NCBI GenBank assembly: GCA_041628815.1 | Contig: JBFKOL010000313.1 | Coordinates: 1-5,192 of the forward strand | From: JBFKOL01 sp041628815 | Lineage (GTDB): Bacteria; Bacteroidota; Bacteroidia; Chitinophagales; Saprospiraceae | Reading direction: 5' to 3' | Length of the DNA: 5,192 bases | Shown: positions 1 to 5,192 of the stretch, piece by piece | Position numbering within the stretch: the stretch's first letter is position 1 | Layout: the number at the start of each line of letters is the position of its first letter | The notes under the pieces: model-generated | The model's input: only the letters and a program-made list of their open reading frames with translations | The model's database searches: none | What the model was told of the DNA's origin: nothing | Position numbers and translations under genes: made by a program

Positions 1-609
1 ATCATCAGGCCATCCTGGACCAGGGAAATAGGAATCAAGTCATGGTCCCTGGGTGACGAGTATTCCCTCATACTGGTTACGGCACCGGCCAGGGACAAAG
101 GGGTGGCTTTTCTAAAACGAGATAAAGAACTTTGGAACTGGCAACCGACAATCAACAGGACTATTAAAATGCCTCCTTCCATGATGATGCAGTCCTGGAT
201 GGGATCCGATCTTAAAAATGATGACCTGGTCCGAGAATCTTCCATCATCAATGACTATCAACACCGCCTCATGGGCGAAGAGGTCGTGATGGACCGCCTA
301 TGCCATGTCATTGAATTGGTGCCTAAACCGGAGGCTCCTGTTGTTTGGGGCAAAGTGATCATTTGGGTCGACAAGTCCGACTACATTCAAATGCGCACAG
401 AAATGTACGACGAAGACGGTTTTCTCGTCAATACAATGGTCGCCAATGAAATCGGTTTGCTGGGTGGAAAGCTGTTGCCAAAGCGGCTCGAAGTAACCCC
501 TATGGACGAAGAAGGCCATAAAACCGTAATTGAATACATCAATCTTGAATTTGATATACCTATCAACGCGGACTTCTTCTCCATTAAGAATCTCAAACGT
601 GTAAGCTGA
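1..609 (+). CDS. LolA-like outer membrane lipoprotein-sorting family protein, 5' end outside window
   Basis: This is the C-terminal 202 codons of a periplasmic carrier of the LolA/LolB fold, of the 'outer membrane lipoprotein-sorting protein' type. Members of this family bind an acyl chain in a half-barrel cavity and ferry hydrophobic cargo between membranes. The frame is open from base 1 and already reads family-like sequence there (RPSWTREIGIKSW, then LVTAPARDKGVAFLKR). The GTG at 103 lies inside this conserved stretch, so it is an internal valine codon and the true start with its signal peptide is upstream. Recognisable blocks follow: the W-rich LWNWQPTINR, MPPSMMMQSWMGSD, a DDLVRESS segment, PKPEAPVVWGKVIIWV, and a closing FDIPINADFFSIKNLKRV, all typical of this family as I recall it. 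The stop lies 4 nt before the first permease gene. The family call is strong. Its role as carrier for the adjacent ABC transporter is inferred from context, and the cargo is unknown. Confidence 0.85.
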   Translation: MIRPSWTREIGIKSWSLGDEYSLILVTAPARDKGVAFLKRDKELWNWQPTINRTIKMPPSMMMQSWMGSDLKNDDLVRESSIINDYQHRLMGEEVVMDRLCHVIELVPKPEAPVVWGKVIIWVDKSDYIQMRTEMYDEDGFLVNTMVANEIGLLGGKLLPKRLEVTPMDEEGHKTVIEYINLEFDIPINADFFSIKNLKRVS

Positions 610-613
610 ACAC

Positions 614-1828
614 ATGTTGTTTCAATTTGCATGGAGGAATATTTGGAGAAATCGCAGGCGTACACTGATCACTGTGAGTTCCATCGCCTTTGCGGTTTTT
701 TTTGCCTGTCTTTTGCAGGCCATTGGTGAGGGGAGTTGGGAAAACATGATTTACAATGTGACCAATTCCTATACGGGCAACATACAGATTCACAAAAAAG
801 GTTACTGGGAAAATCCCGGAATCAACGACCTCGTCCCGTTTGACGAAGCCATGGAACAATTGGGAACCTGGGAATCTATCAACCATGCCACTCCTCGCCT
901 CGAGTCTTTTGCCCTAGCTTCGACTGGAGAATTCACCAAAGGAGCCATGATACTCGGTATTGACCCAGGACGCGAAAACAATTTTACTAAGATGGGCGAT
1001 AAAGTGATTGAAGGCGCCTACCTCAGCCAGGATGACACGGGGGTTTTGATAGGCAAAGACCTGTCCCGAATGCTGAGAGCGGATATCGGTGACACCATTT
1101 TCCTGATCTCCCAGGGTTACAGGGGGGTAAACGCCGTTGGCCTGTACCCGGTAAAGGGCAAAGTCCGGTTTCCATCGCCACAACTGAACAGGGGAATGAT
1201 CCTGATGACCCTTGTTGAAGCCCAATATCTTTTTGGCGCACAGGAACTAATCAGCTCGTTGGTCATTGGTACTGATCCTTCGGCAAGAACCGATTTTGTT
1301 GCCGAAAAAATCGAAGGTAATTGGGATACGGCAGCCTATGAGATCATGACATTCGAAGAATTGATGCCAGAATTGATCAAGTCCAAGGAAATCGATACTT
1401 CAGGCAATTTTATTGTTTATTTCATCTTATATACGATCATCGGCTTCGGCATCTTCGGCACCTTGCTGATGATGTTGAGAGAGCGCCAATACGAACTGGG
1501 CATCCTTCTTTCAATAGGCATGCGTCGCCTGGAAGTTTATGGAATGATATGGACAGAACTTCTATTACTGTGTGTAATAGGGGCGCTGGCAGGAATAGGC
1601 ATTGGGTATGCCGGTGCATGGTATTTTCACCTCAACCCAATCGTTCTCACTGGTGATTTTGCCGCCGCCATGGAAAACTTTGAATTCGAACCTATAATTC
1701 CTGCCTCGGTGTCTCCGAGGATATTTATGGTCCAGGGAATGATCGTATTTGTTCTTTGTATGATCATTAGCTTATATCCCTTATATCACGTGATGAAAAT
1801 AAAGCCCGTAGAGGCGATGAGAACCTAA
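614..1828 (+). CDS. ABC transporter permease, FtsX/MacB/LolC-type (first of pair)
   Basis: This 404-residue inner-membrane permease has the type VII (MacB/LolCE) layout. A short cytoplasmic N-terminus with AWRNIWRN (residues 6-13) and a basic RRR leads into TM1 at about 18-38. A large periplasmic domain spans about 40-263, followed by TM2 (about 265-288), TM3 (about 312-337) and TM4 (about 370-392). The cytoplasmic loop RERQYELGILLSIGMRR (about 289-305) between TM2 and TM3 is the expected ATPase-coupling segment. The protein ends with PVEAMRT, the usual FtsX-family C-terminal motif. Such permeases work by mechanotransmission, moving substrate on the periplasmic side rather than through a channel. 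The ATG at 614 is chosen because it places AWRNIWRN exactly as in the paralogue downstream and lies 4 nt after the upstream stop. No good ribosome-binding site is visible. It probably pairs with the next permease as a heterodimer, in the manner of LolC with LolE. True orthology to LolC or LolE cannot be shown here. Confidence 0.88.
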   Translation: MLFQFAWRNIWRNRRRTLITVSSIAFAVFFACLLQAIGEGSWENMIYNVTNSYTGNIQIHKKGYWENPGINDLVPFDEAMEQLGTWESINHATPRLESFALASTGEFTKGAMILGIDPGRENNFTKMGDKVIEGAYLSQDDTGVLIGKDLSRMLRADIGDTIFLISQGYRGVNAVGLYPVKGKVRFPSPQLNRGMILMTLVEAQYLFGAQELISSLVIGTDPSARTDFVAEKIEGNWDTAAYEIMTFEELMPELIKSKEIDTSGNFIVYFILYTIIGFGIFGTLLMMLRERQYELGILLSIGMRRLEVYGMIWTELLLLCVIGALAGIGIGYAGAWYFHLNPIVLTGDFAAAMENFEFEPIIPASVSPRIFMVQGMIVFVLCMIISLYPLYHVMKIKPVEAMRT

Positions 1829-1837
1829 TATCGAAAT

Positions 1838-3067
1838 ATGATAGCAAGTCTGGCATGGAGAAATATTTGGAGAAACAAAACCCGTAGTCTTGTTGTCATT
1901 ACGGCCATTGCCTTGGGCATTGTCTCAGCTCTTGTCCTTGACTCTTTCTACCTCGGTATGGTGAAGACCTTCATAAAGGACAGCATCAATAAGACCACTG
2001 CCCACATCCAAATACATACCCCTGCCTTTCTCGAAGACGAAGATGTTCGATATGTACTAACCCGCAGTGATTTGATCCTGGCAGACCTCGACAGCATGGC
2101 TGGTGTGCAAGCCAGCACATCGAGAGTCATTGTGAATGCAATGATGAGTACGAGCCGCACCTCGCGATCACTCAAAGTGAAGGGGGTGGATCCTCAAAGG
2201 GAAACCGGGGTGAGTGATCTCAGGCCCTATTTGGTGGAGGGAGATTATTTTGAAGGAGAGATGCGCAACCCAATCCTGATCAGCACCCTGGTAGCAGAAA
2301 AAGCGGACATAAGAATGGGAGCCAAAGTCGTGCTCACTTTCCAGGATATGACCGGTGAAATTACTTCCGGATTATTCAGGGTGAGCGGCCTCTTCGATAC
2401 GGGAAGTGACATTGTAGACCAGAGTATGGGATTTGTCGCGAAGGAGGATCTCATTCGCACAATTGATCCCACTGGCCACCATGAAGAAAACTTCGACCAT
2501 GAAATCGCCATCTTACTGGATGATATTAATGCGGTGACACCGATGGCAGACAGGTTGAATAAATCCTACCCGGATATAAAGGCTGAGACTTATAGGGAAA
2601 TATCACCGGAGCTCGATCTGTATGAATCCCAAATTGACACCATGACGTGGTTTTATTTCCTGATTATAATGGCTGCCTTGATATTCGGAATCATCAATAC
2701 GATGCTCATGGCTGTCCTCGAGCGTTACAAGGAATTTGGTGTGCTGATGTCACTCGGGATGGCCCGTATTAAACTCTTCGTAATGGTCCTCCTCGAAACC
2801 CTTTCACTTTGCTTGACTGCCGCCCCAATAGGTATATTACTGGGACTGCTGGTCATTTATATCTTATCACGGACGGGAATCGACCTGAGTATGTGGTCTG
2901 AATTCCTCGAACAATACGGCATGGCGAGTATGATTTACCCGGAAATCAACCCCACCTCCTTTAGGAGATTGATCATAGCCATTGTAATTACAGCCATTCT
3001 GGCGGCTATTTATCCCGCCTGGAAAGCTATTCGATTGAACCCACTAGATGCCATCAGAAAAATCTGA
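1838..3067 (+). CDS. ABC transporter permease, FtsX/MacB/LolE-type (second of pair)
   Basis: This 409-residue permease is a paralogue of the preceding one. It shares AWRNIWRN at residues 6-13 and an IQIH motif at residues 57-60, both at the same positions as in the neighbour. TM1 is at about 19-38 and the periplasmic domain spans about 40-268. TM2 (about 270-293), TM3 (about 312-343) and TM4 (about 375-394) follow. The coupling loop is LERYKEFGVLMSLGMAR (294-310) and the C-terminus is NPLDAIRKI. The periplasmic domain is clearly diverged from the first permease, as expected for two subunits with different jobs, such as carrier docking versus substrate entry. The ATG at 1838 lies 9 nt after the upstream stop without an evident Shine-Dalgarno sequence, and the alignment with the paralogue supports this start. 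Family membership is clear. Heterodimer formation and the division of roles are inferred from the tandem arrangement. Confidence 0.88.
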   Translation: MIASLAWRNIWRNKTRSLVVITAIALGIVSALVLDSFYLGMVKTFIKDSINKTTAHIQIHTPAFLEDEDVRYVLTRSDLILADLDSMAGVQASTSRVIVNAMMSTSRTSRSLKVKGVDPQRETGVSDLRPYLVEGDYFEGEMRNPILISTLVAEKADIRMGAKVVLTFQDMTGEITSGLFRVSGLFDTGSDIVDQSMGFVAKEDLIRTIDPTGHHEENFDHEIAILLDDINAVTPMADRLNKSYPDIKAETYREISPELDLYESQIDTMTWFYFLIIMAALIFGIINTMLMAVLERYKEFGVLMSLGMARIKLFVMVLLETLSLCLTAAPIGILLGLLVIYILSRTGIDLSMWSEFLEQYGMASMIYPEINPTSFRRLIIAIVITAILAAIYPAWKAIRLNPLDAIRKI

Positions 3068-3070
3068 CCT

Positions 3071-3757
3071 ATGACAGTAATCGAAACAAAAGACCTTGTG
3101 AAAATTTACAACGAGAACACGTCATTCCCAGTCAAAGCAGTGTGTGAGGTGGACATCACCATAGAGGAAGGAGAGTTCATTGCCGTCATTGGACCTTCAG
3201 GATCGGGTAAATCCACGTTGTTGAACATGATCGGTGGGCTGGACCGGCCTACCTCAGGGACGGTCATCGTGGGAGGACAGGACCTCTCTGAATTGAATGA
3301 CAGCGAGTTGATCAAATTCAGAAAAATGAACATCGGATTCGTTTTTCAATCGTTCAACCTGATACCCGTTCTGACCACAGAAGAAAACATCGAGTTTGTA
3401 ATGAACCTACAAGGTGTCCCAAAGGACAGGAGAAAATCGAGGACCATGGAACTAATCCGGCAGGTCGGACTGGAAGACAAAGTCAACAAGCGACCTTCGG
3501 AACTCTCGGGGGGACAACAGCAAAGAGTCGCCGTAGCGCGAGCCCTTGCTCCTAAACCCAAGTTCATCCTCGCCGATGAGCCCACTGCCAACCTCGACTC
3601 AAAATCCGCCTTTGCCCTGCTCGATATGATGGCAACCCTCAACAAGGAAGAGCGCATCACATTTATTTTTTCGACCCATGATCAAAGAGTCATTGATCGG
3701 GCTAAAAGGGTCATAACGCTTGTCGATGGCAGTGTGGAAAGCGATGTGGTGCAATGA
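3071..3757 (+). CDS. ABC transporter ATP-binding protein, LolD/MacB-type
   Basis: This is a full-length 228-residue nucleotide-binding subunit, the usual size for LolD-like proteins. Every catalytic motif is intact. Walker A is GPSGSGKST (41-49), the Q-loop glutamine is Q93 in FVFQSFNLIP, the signature is LSGGQQQR (145-152), Walker B is KFILADE (164-170) with catalytic E170, the D-loop region is ANLDS (173-177), and the switch histidine is H203 in FSTHD. The stretch from the Q-loop (FQSFNLIPVLTTEENIEF) is characteristic of the LolD/MacB/FtsE group, which energises FtsX-fold permeases. A cytoplasmic dimer would bind the coupling loops of the two permeases encoded just upstream. The ATG at 3071 follows the upstream stop by 3 nt. 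The gene's own stop overlaps the next start in an ATGA (3754-3757), which points to translational coupling with the barrel gene. Calling it lolD itself would be too specific, since this is probably an accessory system alongside a housekeeping one. Confidence 0.94.
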   Translation: MTVIETKDLVKIYNENTSFPVKAVCEVDITIEEGEFIAVIGPSGSGKSTLLNMIGGLDRPTSGTVIVGGQDLSELNDSELIKFRKMNIGFVFQSFNLIPVLTTEENIEFVMNLQGVPKDRRKSRTMELIRQVGLEDKVNKRPSELSGGQQQRVAVARALAPKPKFILADEPTANLDSKSAFALLDMMATLNKEERITFIFSTHDQRVIDRAKRVITLVDGSVESDVVQ

Positions 3758-4917
3758 AGAACGGTTTAACACTGCTGCTTTTCGTTGGAAGCATTATAGG
3801 ATTCTCTTCTTCTATGACGGCCCAGGAAAAGAACGGTTTACCAATCGAAACGGGAGGATACGTCAAATACCTGGGGAGTCTCTTCCACTTTGACCTGCTC
3901 GGCACCTCGGACACCTACACGGGTCACCTGATACACCATAGATTAAATGCCGATATTGCTTTGAGCACTGGTCTTTCTTTCAATATCGGTTGGCGGAACC
4001 AACTTTATTTCGGAGAACTCGTTGAGCGATCCCCTGGCTTCGCGGTTGGACTTCGCAGCCAGCAGAACGACTTCCTGAATCTGAGTTGGAACCCCATCAA
4101 CGAGACTTCATACTTTCTGAATTCCACACTGGATAGGCTCTACCTTGAATGGTACCACGGTGATTGGGAGGTAAGTGCGGGACGACAACGTGTCAACTGG
4201 GGTATATCGAATATCTGGAACCCAAACGATATTTTCAATGCTTACTCTTTTATCGACTTCGACTATGAAGAACGGCCAGGCAGTGATGCCTTGCTCGTGA
4301 AATATTACCTGAGTGCCACGTCCAGTATAGAATTCAGCGCCAGGGTATGGGATGAAACCAGTCGGTGGATCCTGGGTGCACTGTACAAGTTCAATAAAAA
4401 CCAATACGACTATCAACTGCTTGCAGGACTCTTTCGCGATCATTTCGTGCTAGGTGGTGGCTGGGCAGGCGCCATTGTTAACACTGGCTTCAAAGGAGAA
4501 TGGTCGTGGTTTACCTCAACCACCGAACCCGACAATTTTATCGCCACACTGGGGCTCGACCATGTATATCCCGGAGGTACTTATCTCAGTTTCGGGTACC
4601 TGTACAATCACCTGGGCGCCCTTGATGCTTCGGTCATCGATCTGTTCACTTTCCAGATATCCGCAAAGAACATTTACCCGTACCGCCATGCCCTGCTGTT
4701 TCAAAATACTTTTCAAATTAGTCCGTTGACCAATGCAGGTTATACTGCTGTCTACTCGCCGTCTGTAGGACATCAAGTTTTTTTCGGACCGTTGTTCAGC
4801 TATTCGCTTAAAAATAACCTCGACCTGAACTTTGTCGCACAAATCGGACTGGACAATTCTGATGGCTTTCGAAGTCCTTTCCAGTCATACTACCTGAGGC
4901 TGAAGTGGAGCTACTGA
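3754..4917 (+). CDS. Secreted outer-membrane beta-barrel protein, probable partner of the ABC system
   Basis: This 387-residue protein starts with a signal peptide: K2, a hydrophobic core at about 5-17, and a likely cleavage after A23 in MTA-QEK. The mature part has no other membrane helix. It is built of alternating hydrophobic/polar, aromatic-rich strands such as LYLEWYHGDWEVSAGRQRVN. It ends in YYLRLKWSY, a C-terminal strand with a terminal aromatic residue that fits the signal recognised by the Bam machinery. The segment GRQRVNWGISNIWNPND (143-159) resembles a motif I recall in DUF1302-like or alginate-export-like porins, where R, W and N residues may face the lumen. I cannot place it in a named family with certainty. 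The start overlaps the ATPase stop by 4 nt, so the barrel is made from the same transcript and probably acts with the transporter. It could serve as an outer-membrane acceptor or export port for the cargo of the LolA-like carrier. An ordinary porin placed here by chance is less likely. Confidence 0.8.
   Translation: MKNGLTLLLFVGSIIGFSSSMTAQEKNGLPIETGGYVKYLGSLFHFDLLGTSDTYTGHLIHHRLNADIALSTGLSFNIGWRNQLYFGELVERSPGFAVGLRSQQNDFLNLSWNPINETSYFLNSTLDRLYLEWYHGDWEVSAGRQRVNWGISNIWNPNDIFNAYSFIDFDYEERPGSDALLVKYYLSATSSIEFSARVWDETSRWILGALYKFNKNQYDYQLLAGLFRDHFVLGGGWAGAIVNTGFKGEWSWFTSTTEPDNFIATLGLDHVYPGGTYLSFGYLYNHLGALDASVIDLFTFQISAKNIYPYRHALLFQNTFQISPLTNAGYTAVYSPSVGHQVFFGPLFSYSLKNNLDLNFVAQIGLDNSDGFRSPFQSYYLRLKWSY
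3757..3840 (+). repeat. In-frame 12-bp direct repeat flanking the signal-peptide codons of the barrel gene
   Basis: AAGAACGGTTTA occurs at 3757-3768 and again at 3829-3840, 72 bp apart and in the same reading frame, encoding KNGL at residues 2-5 and 26-29. The copies bracket the signal peptide almost exactly. The sequence identity is certain. Any meaning is doubtful, because a 12-bp match somewhere in a window of this size is not rare. Confidence 0.4.
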
Positions 4918-4922
4918 GAAGC

Positions 4923-4966
4923 AGACCTTTATCTGGTTATCCAAAAAACAATTATACAATAGGTCT
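4923..4966. repeat. Weak inverted repeat after the operon stop
   Basis: AGACCT at 4923-4928 is the reverse complement of AGGTCT at 4961-4966, with a 32-nt AT-rich loop. The position just after the last stop would suit a transcript end. However, the stem is short, the loop is long, and no T-run follows, so this is not a convincing intrinsic terminator. Confidence 0.2.
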
Positions 4967-4974
4967 TACAACTT

Positions 4975-4982
4975 TACATTTA
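4975..4982 (+). promoter_or_regulatory. Weak Bacteroidota-like -7 element upstream of the secreted-protein gene
   Basis: TACATTTA matches the Bacteroidota -7 consensus TAnnTTTG except at the last base, and lies about 75 nt before ATG 5058. No TTG or TTTG is present at the expected -33 distance upstream, so the match is only partial. The 4918-5057 spacer contains no better candidate that I can see. Confidence 0.2.
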
Positions 4983-5057
4983 GCTTGTGTTATTCACATC
5001 AAAAACAAGTCCCTGCGCGTTGTAGAATTCGGGCCTCGGCTTCAAATGGAATCTTAA

Positions 5058-5192
5058 ATGAAGAAACAATTATTTGTGTTGGCAAAATCAGAATGGCTGC
5101 AAACAGTCCTTATGGTCCTGTTTGCATTTTATTGTGGGAGCGCCCAGGAAGCACTCAACTTGTCATTGGTGTCCAACGTTCCTCAGGAAGTA
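5058..5192 (+). CDS. Secreted protein, N-terminus only (possibly LVIVD / choice-of-anchor B family)
   Basis: The frame stays open for 45 codons from ATG 5058 to the window end. The N-terminus is a signal peptide: KK at residues 2-3, a hydrophobic core at about 14-25 (LQTVLMVLFAFY), and a probable signal peptidase I site after A29 in GSA-QEA. C26 is not in a good lipobox, so a lipoprotein is unlikely. The mature start, ALNLSLVSNVPQEV, resembles the beginning of Bacteroidota choice-of-anchor B / LVIVD repeat proteins, which are extracellular propellers often carrying a C-terminal sorting domain. That resemblance rests on one short stretch recalled from memory, so the family call is tentative, although the secreted nature is well supported. 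The ATG is preceded by an A-rich stretch and lies 140 nt after the barrel stop, which suggests a separate transcription unit. The long, polar stretch before the hydrophobic core (residues 4-13) is slightly unusual. Confidence 0.65.
   Translation, partial: MKKQLFVLAKSEWLQTVLMVLFAFYCGSAQEALNLSLVSNVPQEV

Larger units (their letters stand above)
1..4917 (+). other. Five-gene operon for a Lol-like trans-envelope transport system
   Basis: The carrier, two permeases, ATPase and barrel are co-directional, with junctions of 4, 9 and 3 nt and then a 4-nt overlap. There is no room for internal promoters or terminators between the coding regions, so a single polycistronic message is the simplest reading. 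The promoter must lie upstream of the window. That the five products form one machine is inferred from this packing and from the known partnership of LolA-fold carriers with FtsX-fold ABC transporters. Confidence 0.75.

Noticed and set aside
103..105. GTG as the start codon of the first gene
   Set aside because: The same frame is open back to base 1 and upstream codons encode conserved LolA-like family sequence, so this is an internal valine in a gene cut by the window edge.
298..615. Antisense open frame opposite the LolA-like gene
   Set aside because: It is a shadow of a well-supported gene on the + strand. It lacks recognisable motifs and has no independent start context.
1704..1720. Perfect 6-bp GC-rich hairpin CCTCGG/CCGAGG with a 5-nt loop
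   Set aside because: It lies inside the first permease coding sequence, is not followed by a T-run, and is the kind of short stem expected by chance in 5 kb.
4454..4729. Alternative + strand open frame inside the barrel gene
   Set aside because: It lies entirely within the barrel coding sequence in another frame, has no family-like features, and the barrel frame is intact with a proper C-terminal strand.
4986..4998. Short inverted repeat TGTG-TTATT-CACA in the spacer, considered as an operator or terminator
   Set aside because: The stem is only 4 bp and does not extend, with no T-tract after it, so it is indistinguishable from chance.

Overview
The window looks like a chromosomal segment from a Bacteroidota-type bacterium, moderate in GC. 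This is an inference from four things: the start codons lack convincing Shine-Dalgarno sequences, two genes encode signal peptides cleaving at an 'AQ-E' junction, the last gene starts like Bacteroidota extracellular repeat proteins, and the protein sequences have a Bacteroidota character. No rRNA, tRNA, mobile element or CRISPR is visible. All genes are on the + strand.

Positions 1-4917 hold five genes packed so tightly that they almost certainly form one transcription unit. They are a LolA-like periplasmic carrier missing its 5' end (1-609), two paralogous FtsX/MacB/LolC-type ABC permeases (614-1828 and 1838-3067), a LolD/MacB-type ATPase (3071-3757), and a secreted outer-membrane beta-barrel protein (3754-4917). 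Junctions are 4, 9 and 3 nt gaps, then a 4-nt ATGA overlap.

Read together, the set suggests a complete trans-envelope route. The ATPase would power a permease heterodimer that extracts a hydrophobic cargo (lipoprotein or lipid) from the outer leaflet of the inner membrane. The LolA-like protein would carry it across the periplasm, and the barrel would receive it, or export it, at the outer membrane. The barrel takes the place where the classical Lol system has the lipoprotein LolB, and this is the most interesting point in the window. The cargo cannot be read from the sequence.

Positions 4918-5057 are a 140-nt AT-richer spacer with only weak inverted repeats and a weak promoter-like element. 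At 5058 a new gene for a secreted protein begins and runs off the window end. Its first mature residues resemble Bacteroidota LVIVD / choice-of-anchor B proteins, but only 45 codons are visible.
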